In this document: positions 8,670-18,998 of the stretch, in pieces | Position numbering within the stretch: position 1 is the stretch's first letter | Layout of the letters: each line of letters begins with the position of its first letter | Source: Streptomyces kurssanovii | GTDB taxonomy: Bacteria; Actinomycetota; Actinomycetes; Streptomycetales; Streptomycetaceae | Assembly: GCF_014649695.1 (NCBI RefSeq) | Contig: NZ_BMTN01000002.1 | Coordinates: forward strand, 248,001 to 312,000 | Length of the DNA: 64,000 bases | Reading direction: 5' to 3' | Notes under the pieces: model-generated | Seen by the model: the letters and a program-made list of their open reading frames with translations, nothing else | Databases searched by the model: none | What the model was told of the DNA's origin: nothing | Program-made: the position numbers and the translations under genes

Positions 8670-11600
8670 TTGCGACTTGGACCAGGGTTGTTCAACCCCA
8701 GATCCCGAATATCCGCGACCCTCGCCTCTGCCGTCACGTCCGTCACCGCCTTGGCCGTCCTCGGTGGCCTGGCCGTCCAGCCCGGTCCACTCGGCCGGAA
8801 CGCCGAACTGCCCGTGGACCTGGCGGCCGACTCGTACGACGGCTATGACACCAAGGCGGCCGAACGGCTGCGTGAGGACCAGTGCATGGCCGGTGAAGCC
8901 CTGCGCACGGGCGGCCCGAGCATGTTCGCCCTTGCGCAGGAGGCGCTCGCGCTGCCGCCCGATGAGCTCCACAAGAAGCTCGAACGGGACATCTTCAGCG
9001 ACAAGACCCCGCTGCATCAGGCCTACCGAGCGGACAGCGCCAGCAAGGACCAGTGGGTCGACAAGGTCCAGAAGCAGGGGTACGCGTGGTCGAGTGCCAC
9101 GAGCGGGCTGGAGTCCTACCCCGGCGAACCGCGCGACGCGAACAAGATCTACGACCGGATCGGGCTGCTGTCGTGGCTGTGGCAGTCGTACTCCAGTCCG
9201 GAGTTGGGGGTTCTCAACCCGTTCTGGGACCCCTCGCCCACCGCTGACGACAAGACGAAGGCCGCCGCCCTCGCGCTCGGCGATCCGCAGTACACCACCG
9301 GAGGGACGCCGAAGGAGCAGGAGGCGTGGAATCTGTGGAAGAAGAACTCCGGGAAGGTCGAGCCCAATCAGTTCTTCGTTCCCAGGGTGTTCGCCGATGA
9401 CGCCCGGATCTTCCTCGCCTCCGGTGGCTTCCCCCGCACGGCAACGGCTCCGGGCACGCCGGAGTTCCGCATCGCGGTCGAGGATCTGAAGGCCCGCTTC
9501 GCGTCGTGCGCGTGGCACGATCCGATCGACCCGAACCGGGTTCTCGGCAAGGAGGTGGCACAGGCGTCCGCCGAGTGGCAGCAGGAGATCGCCTCGCAGG
9601 CCACGCAGCGGCAGCAGATCCTCGCGGCCGGCGCGACTGCCACGAAGGCGTTGCAGGACGGCACGTACACCCTGGGACAGATCGTGGGCCAGTCGTGGCT
9701 CGCGGACTACTACACCCGCTGGCAGGACTACTGGGCCGCCGGCGGTGTGGGCTGGATCGGCGACAGCTACGTGACGATCGAGGTGCCGGGCGCGAAGGGC
9801 AGCTGCCTGGACGTTCAGGGCGGTGGCAAGACCAACGGCACGCTGGTCCAGATCTACACCTGCAACGGCGGCGCGGCGCAGCAGTGGACGCTCGAGGGCA
9901 GTGAGGACGACCTCCACCTGCGCAACGTCGGCTCGCAGAAGTGCCTGGACGTGGCGGGGAACGCGTCGACGAACGGCACGAAGATCCAGATCTCGGACTG
10001 CTACAAGTCCAAGGGCCAGTCGTGGGAGGGCGATGTCCGCGCCACTTCGCCCCTGAAGAGCGTGTCCACGGGCAAGTGTCTGGATCTGCCCGCGTTCACG
10101 AAGAGTACGGACGCGCGGCTGTGGGACTGCAAGGACGCCGGTGCGCAGAAGTTCCTGATCAAGCCGTCCGGCCACAAGGGCACCGACAGCCTGTCGTACC
10201 CCAAGAAGGCGCAGTTCGACCGGGCGAAGAAGAGCATCGCCGACACCCAGGTGACGGCGAAGCAGCAGCTGGCCGCGCTCAAGACCCAGCTGGAGAACGC
10301 CAAGAAGTCGGCCACCACGTCGGACGCCGCCGAGCGGGCCGCGTACGGGATCGCGGATGCCGCTGGTGCGCCGCGGGGTCGTGGTCTTCTCGTAGGGCAG
10401 CAGAAGGCGCAGGTCACCAAGGGGGCCGTGGCCGCGCTGACGGCGATGGTGAAGGCCGGCGAGACCGCCGAGGCCGCCACCCGTGCTGCCGCCGGTGACA
10501 GCAAGACCATCGCGCAGCGTGCGCTGGCCCAGGCCGCGCAGGTCAACGCCGAATTCCGCAAGGAGGCCGCACACAAGGCGGAGTTGCAGGCGAAGGCGGC
10601 AGCGGACGCTGCCAAGCTGCACCGGGACAACGCCAAAAAGGACAAGGAGACGGCCGAGGCCAAGCTCGCGGTCACGCTGAAGGCGGAGGCGGACGCGAAG
10701 GCGGCCGCTGCCGAGGCGCACGCCAAGCGGCTCGCGGCCGAGGCCGAGGAGAAGACGGCCAAGGCGGAGAAGGACACCGCGGCGGCCAAGCAGGCCGAGG
10801 CCAACCAGCACAAGCAGACCGCACAGGCCGAGGCGGCGAACGCCAAGGACGCCAAGGAGAAGGCCGAAGCGGCCGAGGCGAGCGCGGTCGAGAAGAAGAA
10901 CGGCGCGGTCAAGGCCCGCGACAAGGCTCGTGACCTGCGGAACGACGCCTGGGACGCCGCGCAGAAGGCCGACGCGGCCCGTGCCAAGGCGCAGGCGAAG
11001 GAGGCGTTCGCCGAGGCTCACGAGTCCGACAGCAACGCCAAGGAGTCCAGGGCGGCAGCGGACGCGGCGAACGCACATGCCAACGACGCCGAAGCGGCAG
11101 CCGGCCGTGCCCGCACCGCGGCGGATGCCGCGACCGAGGCGGCGGCCGAGGCAGACGCCGCGGCGACCCGTGCCGAGGCGGCGGCCAAGCGGGCCCGTTC
11201 GAACTCGGACGCCGCCCAGGCCGCCAAGCTGAAGGCCGACGCCGCCGTCAAGACCGCGACGAGCGCTGCGGCCGATGCCATCGACGCGTCCGAGCACGCC
11301 ACCGCCGAGGCCAAGACCGCAGTCAAGCTGGCGGAGGAGGCGGAGAAGCTGGCCAAGACCGCCAAGTCCCACGCGGACGAGGCGAGCAAGGAGGTCGTCA
11401 AGGCGCTGGCCGCCTCGGCGAAGGCGGCGGGCTTCGCTCACGTCACGGCGCAGGCCGCCGTCGACGCCGGGAACGCTGCCGCGCAGGTCGCCAAGCCGGC
11501 GAACGACGCGATCCAGCTCGGCTCCCCGTATGTCACCACCGACTCGGCCGCGAGCCTGGTCGTGCTGACCGGGCAGGCGTCGAAGTCGATCGCCGAGCAG

Positions 11601-13574
11601 CAGAAGGCCGTCGCCGACGCCCACGCCAAGAACGCACAGGCCGAGGCCGCCGCGGCGAAGAACCTCGCCGACCAGGCATCGGGCGACGCGAAGATCGCCT
11701 ACCAGCACGCGGCCAACGCCGCCGGCCACGCGGCGACCGCCCGCACCTATTCCAAGGAGGCTCTGGGCTACGCGGCCGGCGCCGCCCAGGCAGCCTCGAA
11801 GGCATCGGCGTCACTGGCCCGCACGATCGAGTACGACCGCCGCGCCACAGCGGACGCCGCTGCGGCCGACAAGGCCGCAGGCCGTGCCGAGGGCTACGCG
11901 AAGGACGCCCGGGACTCCGCCGACCAGGCCGCCCTCGATGCCCAGGCCGCACGCGACGCCGCAACCGCGGCTGAGCAGTCCGCCAAGGAGGCACGCGCAG
12001 CCGCCGACCGCGCAGCCACCGCCGCCACCGAGGCCGAACAGGCCGCCAAGGACGCACTGAAGTACGCGAAGGAGGCGCAGAAGGCAGCGGAGGAAGCGGC
12101 ACGCAACGCCGCCAACAAGCAGGTCTCCACCGGTGCGGGCACCGGAGTCGGCGGCACGTGGTACGTCGTCGACGAGGACACCATCGAGATCACCGACGCC
12201 AAGCAGCATGAGCCCTGCGTGATCACCGTCGGCTTCGAAGGCTGCACCACCACGTTCACGGTCACCTTCAGCGCGACCGTCGACTTCTTCCTCTGCACCG
12301 ACCCCGAGACGACGGCCGGTGCCGGCGCCTGCCCTCCGCAGGACACGCTTCTCATCGAGAGCAAGCGCATCCCGGGCCTGAAGAAGGACGTCACCAGGTA
12401 CTTCTCCAAGCTGGAGCTGATCCAGCAGACCCTCACCTACAAGCTGATCAAGGCGGTCCTGGTCCAGGACTTCGTCGACTGCTGGCACGGCAGCGCCAGC
12501 GGCTGCGCCTGGGCCGCGTCCAACTTCATCCCCGGCAAGGCGTTCGGCAAGGTCTTCGAGGGAATCCGCGCCCTGGACGCCGCCATGAAGACCGGCGTCG
12601 GCGTCCGTGACGCGTTCAAGGCGCTCAAGGCCCTCGACCTGGACCCCGCGACCCTCGCCGTGCTCGAACGCTCGGTGAACGTCTACGAGGACGCGTTCAC
12701 GGCCTGCACGCGCAACAGCTTCCCCGCCGCGACACCCGTGCTGATGGCGGACGGTTCACACCGGCCCATCAGCCAGGTGGGCGTGGGTGACCTCGTCCAG
12801 GCCACGGACCCGGCGTCCGGCAAGCTGCGGGCCCGGCAGGTCACCGACACCTTCCAGCACGACACCCAGCGGCTGGTCGACCTCACCATCGCCGGCGGCG
12901 GCACGCTGACCAGCACCGCGGGTCACAAGTTCTACGTCGTCGGCCGTGGCTGGACGCTCGTTTCCGACCTGAGCGTCGGTGACCGTCTGCGCACCCCGGA
13001 CGGCTCCGTCCGCGCGCTGACGGCCCTCCGTGACCGCTCGGGCCTGGCTCCGCGCACGGTCTACGACCTCACCGTCGACGACCTGCACACCTTCTTCGTG
13101 CGCACGAAGGGTCAGCGACCGGACGACGTGCTCGTCCACAACTGCCTGAACCTCACGCTGCACGAGGGAGACCGGGGTGCCCACACGATCAGGGATCATG
13201 TGGACCCCAGCCCGCAGCAAGCCGTTGACAAGGCCATCGACGACATGCGACGGATCCCCGGCCACCCGGGAGTAACGAGCGTCTGGAAGGACCTCGCAAC
13301 GGCCCAGGCCTCTGTGGACGCGGCATTCGCGAAGTGGTACGCGACTCACAGGAAGGAGCTGGAGACGTGGATGAAGAACACTCCCAAGGACTCGGAGAGC
13401 GCGGCGCACCTCAAGTCGTTCAAGGTCCAGCTGGACACCCCGGGCTCACTCGGAACCATCTACCCTCACACTGGCGTTGCGGATGCTCGCCAAGCCGGAA
13501 ACTGGGTCTCCATCACCCTGAAGAGGTCCCGGCACAAGCCCGGGTACATGGTCTACACGTCGCACCCGGAATGA
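8670..13574 (+). CDS. Secreted polymorphic toxin: ricin lectin, Ala-rich stalk, HINT, RNase-A-like C-terminus
   Basis: A 1634-residue protein. From a TTG start (8670, after GAAGGA), residues 1 to ~45 form a signal peptide. A helical N-terminal domain covers ~60-360. A ricin-B trefoil lies at ~366-500 with repeated 'CLDV' and QxW-type motifs. A long alanine-rich helical stalk runs over ~508-1150. After a linker, a HINT domain (~1350-1491) begins 'SFPAATPVLMADGS', contains 'TAGH', and ends 'VLVHN' before C1492. The last 143 residues (1492-1634), with 'LHEGDRGAHTIRDHV' and a C-terminal 'GYMVYTSHP', resemble the CdiA-CT RNase-A-like toxin family. The lectin and stalk would reach a target surface, HINT would release the toxin, and the following gene would protect the producer. 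Confidence 0.85.
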   Translation: MRLGPGLFNPRSRISATLASAVTSVTALAVLGGLAVQPGPLGRNAELPVDLAADSYDGYDTKAAERLREDQCMAGEALRTGGPSMFALAQEALALPPDELHKKLERDIFSDKTPLHQAYRADSASKDQWVDKVQKQGYAWSSATSGLESYPGEPRDANKIYDRIGLLSWLWQSYSSPELGVLNPFWDPSPTADDKTKAAALALGDPQYTTGGTPKEQEAWNLWKKNSGKVEPNQFFVPRVFADDARIFLASGGFPRTATAPGTPEFRIAVEDLKARFASCAWHDPIDPNRVLGKEVAQASAEWQQEIASQATQRQQILAAGATATKALQDGTYTLGQIVGQSWLADYYTRWQDYWAAGGVGWIGDSYVTIEVPGAKGSCLDVQGGGKTNGTLVQIYTCNGGAAQQWTLEGSEDDLHLRNVGSQKCLDVAGNASTNGTKIQISDCYKSKGQSWEGDVRATSPLKSVSTGKCLDLPAFTKSTDARLWDCKDAGAQKFLIKPSGHKGTDSLSYPKKAQFDRAKKSIADTQVTAKQQLAALKTQLENAKKSATTSDAAERAAYGIADAAGAPRGRGLLVGQQKAQVTKGAVAALTAMVKAGETAEAATRAAAGDSKTIAQRALAQAAQVNAEFRKEAAHKAELQAKAAADAAKLHRDNAKKDKETAEAKLAVTLKAEADAKAAAAEAHAKRLAAEAEEKTAKAEKDTAAAKQAEANQHKQTAQAEAANAKDAKEKAEAAEASAVEKKNGAVKARDKARDLRNDAWDAAQKADAARAKAQAKEAFAEAHESDSNAKESRAAADAANAHANDAEAAAGRARTAADAATEAAAEADAAATRAEAAAKRARSNSDAAQAAKLKADAAVKTATSAAADAIDASEHATAEAKTAVKLAEEAEKLAKTAKSHADEASKEVVKALAASAKAAGFAHVTAQAAVDAGNAAAQVAKPANDAIQLGSPYVTTDSAASLVVLTGQASKSIAEQQKAVADAHAKNAQAEAAAAKNLADQASGDAKIAYQHAANAAGHAATARTYSKEALGYAAGAAQAASKASASLARTIEYDRRATADAAAADKAAGRAEGYAKDARDSADQAALDAQAARDAATAAEQSAKEARAAADRAATAATEAEQAAKDALKYAKEAQKAAEEAARNAANKQVSTGAGTGVGGTWYVVDEDTIEITDAKQHEPCVITVGFEGCTTTFTVTFSATVDFFLCTDPETTAGAGACPPQDTLLIESKRIPGLKKDVTRYFSKLELIQQTLTYKLIKAVLVQDFVDCWHGSASGCAWAASNFIPGKAFGKVFEGIRALDAAMKTGVGVRDAFKALKALDLDPATLAVLERSVNVYEDAFTACTRNSFPAATPVLMADGSHRPISQVGVGDLVQATDPASGKLRARQVTDTFQHDTQRLVDLTIAGGGTLTSTAGHKFYVVGRGWTLVSDLSVGDRLRTPDGSVRALTALRDRSGLAPRTVYDLTVDDLHTFFVRTKGQRPDDVLVHNCLNLTLHEGDRGAHTIRDHVDPSPQQAVDKAIDDMRRIPGHPGVTSVWKDLATAQASVDAAFAKWYATHRKELETWMKNTPKDSESAAHLKSFKVQLDTPGSLGTIYPHTGVADARQAGNWVSITLKRSRHKPGYMVYTSHPE

Positions 13575-13587
13575 GAGTCACCTAGCA

Positions 13588-14232
13588 ATGGATCGTAAGG
13601 ACATCTGGGTCGACTTCGGTCTCAGCGGCCTCACCAAGTGGTACGGCAGCACCTTCGAGTTCACTCCGCTGGAAATCGCCGTGGATGCCGCGGACTGGGG
13701 GGAGGGTGCCTACGCACCCACCCTCCGGGAAGACGCCCTCAGGCTGCTGGAGTCACCCCTGCCGACCAGGGTGATCGACATCCTGTCGTGTGCGGCCGTG
13801 CGCTCCAAGTTCGTCCCGGAGGAGCGATGGATGGACGGACGCGACTGGCTCCGACAGATCGTGGACGTCTGCGAGGAACGCATCCGCCGTGACGAACGGC
13901 GCTTCGCTGCTCACCCGCCGGTGCCCGCCTGGGATCCGGAACTGAGGGACGCGGTCCTCGCCGAGGTGCGAACCATCGCAACGGAACTGGAGCACACCAC
14001 CGCCGACCACCCCTACTACGCGGTTCCGGAAGTGGTCCCGTCGCTGGAACGGGTCGTCACCGAGGTCGACCCCGACCTCGGGTTCAGACTCTTCCTGCGG
14101 GTTCTCAAGGCGTACTTGATTCCGATCAGCGACTCGCAGCACCTCCGGTACCGCGAGCTGGGCGAGAGATTCGGCTACAACGAGTTCGTTGTCGATGACG
14201 GCACTCTGCAGCTCATGCCGCGCGTGGACTGA
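13588..14232 (+). CDS. Probable immunity protein for the upstream RNase-like toxin
   Basis: A 214-residue soluble protein, Asp/Glu-rich and without signal peptide or membrane segment, starting 13 bp after the toxin stop and co-directional with it. An acidic cytosolic product immediately 3' of a polymorphic toxin gene is the standard position and character of an immunity protein. The C-terminal 'HLRYRELGERFGYNEF' segment recalls CDI immunity proteins, but I cannot confirm the family. It should bind and block the toxin C-terminal domain. A terminator follows, so toxin and immunity form a two-gene unit. Confidence 0.72.
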   Translation: MDRKDIWVDFGLSGLTKWYGSTFEFTPLEIAVDAADWGEGAYAPTLREDALRLLESPLPTRVIDILSCAAVRSKFVPEERWMDGRDWLRQIVDVCEERIRRDERRFAAHPPVPAWDPELRDAVLAEVRTIATELEHTTADHPYYAVPEVVPSLERVVTEVDPDLGFRLFLRVLKAYLIPISDSQHLRYRELGERFGYNEFVVDDGTLQLMPRVD

Positions 14233-14248
14233 CCGCTGAGCAGTACCA

Positions 14249-14288
14249 CCGAGGGCGGCATCCGGTCTTCCACGGGTACCGCCCTCGG
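14249..14288 (+). terminator. Terminator of the toxin-immunity operon
   Basis: A perfect 10-bp stem (14249-14258 with 14279-14288) around a 20-nt loop starts 17 bp past the immunity-gene stop. Confidence 0.65.
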
Positions 14289-14451
14289 GTCTTCGCCCTC
14301 CGCACCGCTCTTCCGCAGCCTGGGCCGCCATGCCGCTCGGGCGGATGCTCTTAGGTCGTGGCGTGGCTGTCGGATCAGTCCGGACAAGTTGACGACGTAC
14401 GCCTCATATTTGCATGTCGGCCAAATCGCCGACGTGGCGACAAGGCGTCCG

Positions 14452-15540
<1,089 letters not shown>

Positions 15541-15749
15541 GTTGGCGACTTCCTGACGTGGAGGGTGATGACTGGCGGGGCCTTGCGGCCCGCGGTGAGT
15601 GGGGCCGATCCACCAGTTTACGGGCGTGGCGGACGGACCTGCGACGGCCTGTCGCGGCCGTCACGGGCCCGTCCGGAGTCGAACGCAGCCCCAAGGTCGT
15701 CCAAAGGGCGTGTCTAGTGGTGGTTTCGTACCTCTTGGCGACCTAGTTT

Positions 15750-16325
15750 GTGCGGGTGGAGCAGCACAGGACAGGTCGCCCCCAGCCGCGGCAGCAGCCG
15801 CCGGCTCCCCTCCCGGCACCGGGCACGCTCGCCGACGCCACCGTGTATCCGGTGCCGGCCCGCCCGCCGCGCCCGGTCCCTCCCCTGGTGCTCGCGCTGC
15901 GCCGGCTGCCGAACCCCCGGCTGACCGGTCTCGGCGCGGGGCTGTTCGCCGCCGCCACGATGCTGGCGCTGGGCGCTCTCGACGAATTGCTGTTCGACGG
16001 TTCCGCGATCCTGTACGGGCTGCTGTTCCTGCCCGTGAGCGCGCTAACCGCGCTGTGGGTGCGGGAGGCCGACCTGGTCAGCGCGCCGATCATCGTGCCG
16101 ATCGCGTTCACCGTCGGGATCGTGCCGCTCTCCGGCGGCAGCGGCGGGTTCGGCGGGCAGACGATGGCCGTGGTGACGGCGCTCGCCGTGCACGCGGGAT
16201 GGCTGTACGGCGGAACGCTGGTCGCCGGGGTGATCACCTGCGTACGGAAGGTGCGGACGATGACGCGGCGGCACCGCCGCGGGCGGGGGCCGCAGGGTCC
16301 GCCGGGCCCCGGCCGCCGCGGCTGA
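15750..16325 (+). CDS. DUF6542-type membrane protein
   Basis: A 191-residue protein with a Pro/Arg-rich cytoplasmic N-terminus (~1-50), then about four hydrophobic helices (for example 'LGAGLFAAATMLALGAL', 'LYGLLFLPVSALTALWV', 'APIIVPIAFTVGIVPL') and a basic Arg/Gly/Pro tail. The layout and the 'LRRLPNPRLTGLGAGLFA' opening fit the DUF6542 family found beside ychF and ppgK in streptomycetes. Start is GTG 15750. The function is unknown. Confidence 0.7.
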   Translation: MRVEQHRTGRPQPRQQPPAPLPAPGTLADATVYPVPARPPRPVPPLVLALRRLPNPRLTGLGAGLFAAATMLALGALDELLFDGSAILYGLLFLPVSALTALWVREADLVSAPIIVPIAFTVGIVPLSGGSGGFGGQTMAVVTALAVHAGWLYGGTLVAGVITCVRKVRTMTRRHRRGRGPQGPPGPGRRG

Positions 16326-16344
16326 GGCCCGGCCGAGGCCCTGA

Positions 16345-16409
16345 CCCCGCGCTCCTCCCCACGGCCGAGGTCCGGCCGAAGCCCGCCCCGCGCTCCTCGC
16401 CACGGCCGA
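16345..16409. repeat. 24-bp direct repeat between convergent genes
   Basis: Two copies of a 24-bp element starting CCCCGCGCTCCTC (16345-16368 and 16386-16409) differ by one base and are 41 bp apart, in the space between the DUF6542 and ppgK genes. It is probably a local duplication. Confidence 0.6.
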
Positions 16410-16430
16410 CGCCCGCCCCCGCCGTACGGC

Positions 16431-17171
16431 TCACCTGCCGGCGGCCGCCATCGCCGCGCCCACGATTCCCGCGTTGTTCTGCAGCTCCGCCGGGACGATC
16501 TCCGCGCGCACGCCCTCGATCAGCGGCAGGAACTTGTCGGCCTTGCGGCTCACCCCGCCGCCTACGATGAACAGCTCCGGCGAGAACAGCATCTCCACGT
16601 GCGCCAGATACTTCTGCACCCGCCGCGCCCAGTGCTGCCAGGTGAGGTCGGCGTCCTCCTTGGCCTTCGTCGAGGCGCGCTTCTCCGCGTCGTGGCCGCC
16701 CAGTTCGAGGTGGCCCAGCTCGGTGTTCGGGACCAGCCGTCCGTCGACGAAGAGGGCGCTGCCGATACCGGTGCCGAACGTGAGCATGATGACGGTGCCT
16801 TTACGGCCGCGCCCGGCCCCGAAGGTCATCTCCGCCACACCGGCCGCGTCCGCGTCGTTCAGGATCGTGACGGGCAGACCGCCGAGGCGGCCGCTGAGGA
16901 GCGAGGCCGCGTCCTTGTCGACCCAGCCCTTGTCCACGTTCGCCGCGGTGCGCGTGACGCCGCTGGTGACCACGCCGGGGAAGGTGATGCCGACCGGGCC
17001 GGTCCAGCCGAAGTGGCCGACCACCTCCGCGACGCCGTCGGCGACGGCGTCCGGCGTCGACGGGTGCGGTGTCAGGACCTTGTGGCGCTCCTGCGCCAGA
17101 TCGCCGCGGTCCAGGTCCACGGGAGCGCCCTTGATCCCGGACCCGCCGATGTCAACTCCGAAGACGTTCAT
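16431..17171 (-). CDS. ppgK: Polyphosphate glucokinase
   Basis: A 246-residue ROK/PPGK-family kinase that phosphorylates glucose with polyphosphate or ATP. It shows the N-terminal phosphate loop '[15 protein letters not shown]', the catalytic region 'NDADAAG', the second phosphate motif '[11 protein letters not shown]' and the '[11 protein letters not shown]' block typical of polyphosphate-specific members. ATG 17171 is given; a GTG two codons earlier (17177) is equally possible. It is followed on the same strand by nothing else and sits beside ispH, an arrangement I recall from S. coelicolor. Confidence 0.93.
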   Translation of the reverse strand: MNVFGVDIGGSGIKGAPVDLDRGDLAQERHKVLTPHPSTPDAVADGVAEVVGHFGWTGPVGITFPGVVTSGVTRTAANVDKGWVDKDAASLLSGRLGGLPVTILNDADAAGVAEMTFGAGRGRKGTVIMLTFGTGIGSALFVDGRLVPNTELGHLELGGHDAEKRASTKAKEDADLTWQHWARRVQKYLAHVEMLFSPELFIVGGGVSRKADKFLPLIEGVRAEIVPAELQNNAGIVGAAMAAAGR

Positions 17172-17201
17172 GGACACAACGTTAAGGGGCCGAGCTGAGC
17201 G

Positions 17202-18197
17202 TCACTGCCCGGACGGGTCGGCCGACATCGCGGCGGCCTCCGCGCGCAGGTCCCGTCGGAGCTCCTTCGGCAGCGAGAAGGTGATCGACTCCTCGGCCGC
17301 CTTCACGATCTCGACGTCCTCGAAGCCGCGCTGCGACAGCCACTCCAGCACGCCCTCGACCAGCACCTCCGGCACGGACGCGCCCGAGGTGACACCGACC
17401 GTGGAGACACCGTCCAGCCAGGCCTCGTCGATCTCGTCCGCGAAGTCGACCAGGTGGGCGTCGCGGGCGCCGGCGCCGAGGGCGACCTCGACGAGGCGGA
17501 CCGAGTTCGACGAGTTCTTCGAGCCGACGACGATGACCAGGTCGGCCTCCGCGCCCATCTGCTTGACGGCGATCTGGCGGTTCTGCGTCGCGTAGCAGAT
17601 GTCGTCGCTCGGCGGCGAGATCAGGCCGGGGAACTTGGTCTTCAGGGCGCCGACCGTCTCCATCGTCTCGTCGACGGAGAGGGTGGTCTGGGACAGCCAG
17701 ACGACCTTGTCGGGGTCGCGGACCTCGACGTTCGCCACGTCTTCGGGGCCGTCGACCAGCGTGATGTGGTCGGGCGCCTCGCCGGACGTGCCGATGACCT
17801 CTTCGTGGCCCTCGTGGCCGATCAGGAGGATGTCGTAGTCCTCCTGGGCGAACCGCACGGCCTCCTTGTGGACCTTGGTGACCAGCGGGCACGTCGCGTC
17901 GATCGTCGCGAGCTTCCGCTCCGCCGCCTCCTCGTGGACGGTCGGGGCCACGCCGTGCGCCGAGAACATCACGATGGATCCCTCGGGGACCTCCGCCGTC
18001 TCGTCGACGAAGATCGCGCCCTTCTTCTCGAGTGTCTGTACGACGTACTTGTTGTGGACGATCTCGTGGCGGACGTAGATGGGTGACCCGTACTGCTCCA
18101 GGGCCTTCTCCACGGCGATCACGGCACGGTCCACACCTGCGCAGTAGCCGCGGGGGGCGGCGAGGAGGACGCGTCGGGCAGGAGGCGTAGCAGTCAT
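17202..18197 (-). CDS. ispH: 4-hydroxy-3-methylbut-2-enyl diphosphate reductase
   Basis: A 331-residue iron-sulfur enzyme of the non-mevalonate pathway that makes IPP and DMAPP from HMBPP. The three cluster-binding cysteines are C19 (APRGYCAG), C103 ([11 protein letters not shown]) and C201 ([10 protein letters not shown]); catalytic 'HEGHEEVIG' and '[10 protein letters not shown]' are also present. The open frame runs to 18902, but homology begins at ATG 18197 ([10 protein letters not shown]), which also leaves room for the divergent sigma factor's promoter. It supplies precursors also used by the isoprenyl transferase gene at 55.6 kb. Confidence 0.97.
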   Translation of the reverse strand: MTATPPARRVLLAAPRGYCAGVDRAVIAVEKALEQYGSPIYVRHEIVHNKYVVQTLEKKGAIFVDETAEVPEGSIVMFSAHGVAPTVHEEAAERKLATIDATCPLVTKVHKEAVRFAQEDYDILLIGHEGHEEVIGTSGEAPDHITLVDGPEDVANVEVRDPDKVVWLSQTTLSVDETMETVGALKTKFPGLISPPSDDICYATQNRQIAVKQMGAEADLVIVVGSKNSSNSVRLVEVALGAGARDAHLVDFADEIDEAWLDGVSTVGVTSGASVPEVLVEGVLEWLSQRGFEDVEIVKAAEESITFSLPKELRRDLRAEAAAMSADPSGQ

Positions 18198-18359
18198 GGC
18201 CCCATCGTAAGGGCCGCGCCAATGAGGGGTTTGTTCGGACACCGGCGCGTCCCGGGCGGGGGGCTCACCGGCTCGGACGTACCCCCCTGAGGGTCGGTGT
18301 GACGTACGTCTCGGGAACCCCGCTCCACGGATCGACAGCTGACTGAGGTGACAACAACC

Positions 18360-18998
18360 ATGCGCGCGCGCATTCGAGCGGGGGACCCACAGGCCTTCGC
18401 GGACCTCTTCGACCAGTACGCGAAAACCGTCTACAACCACGCCTACCGGCTGACCGCCGACTGGTCGGCCGCCGAGGACATCGTTTCGGCGACGTTCATG
18501 GAAGCCTGGCGCGGCCGCGGGCGCCTCGAGGCGGAAGGCGGGAGCGTACGCCCGTGGCTGCTGGGCATCGCCACCAACCTCGTGCGCGCACAGTCGCGCA
18601 GCAACCGGCGATACAAGGCGGCCGCCGCCGCGGCCGCCCACGCCACGGGCGGCGGGCAGCGGGCGGCGGTGGCCGATCACGCCGAGGAGGTCGCCGGCCG
18701 CCTGGACGACCGTCACCGCCTGGCCGCCACCGCGAGCGCACTCGCGGAACTGCGGCGCACCGAACGGGAAGTGCTGAGCCTGTGCCTGTGGCAGGGCCTG
18801 GACTACGCCACCGCGGCACAGGTCCTCGGCATCCCGGTGGGCACGGTGCGCTCCCGGCTCTCCCGGGCCCGCAAGAAGCTGCGCAAACTCGCCGACGCAC
18901 AACTCCCCGACGCCTTTCGGGAACCCCGGCCGGTGAATCGACAGACAAGGGGGGACCGCACGATCGCGGCCCGGCCCGCACAGGAAGGAACCCGGTGA
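18360..18998 (+). CDS. ECF RNA polymerase sigma factor
   Basis: A 212-residue sigma-70 family protein with region 2 (residues ~10-80, '[20 protein letters not shown]', '[15 protein letters not shown]') and region 4 (~125-175, '[19 protein letters not shown]' then '[17 protein letters not shown]'). The linker is alanine-rich. ATG 18360 is preferred over GTG 18348 because a TGAGGTG site lies 9 nt upstream of it. Its stop overlaps the GTG of the next gene, so the two are translationally coupled. No zinc-finger anti-sigma factor is adjacent; the coupled membrane protein may take that role. Confidence 0.93.
   Translation: MRARIRAGDPQAFADLFDQYAKTVYNHAYRLTADWSAAEDIVSATFMEAWRGRGRLEAEGGSVRPWLLGIATNLVRAQSRSNRRYKAAAAAAAHATGGGQRAAVADHAEEVAGRLDDRHRLAATASALAELRRTEREVLSLCLWQGLDYATAAQVLGIPVGTVRSRLSRARKKLRKLADAQLPDAFREPRPVNRQTRGDRTIAARPAQEGTR

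Noticed and set aside
8346-11729. 1127-residue open frame on the minus strand inside the toxin gene
   Set aside because: It is antisense to the toxin's alanine-rich stalk; its Leu/Gly/Arg composition is the mirror of Ala/Lys codons in a GC-rich gene, and it has no ribosome-binding site or recognisable domain.
18203-18902. N-terminal extension of ispH to 18902
   Set aside because: It crosses the divergent ECF sigma gene and its promoter; IspH homology starts at 18197.
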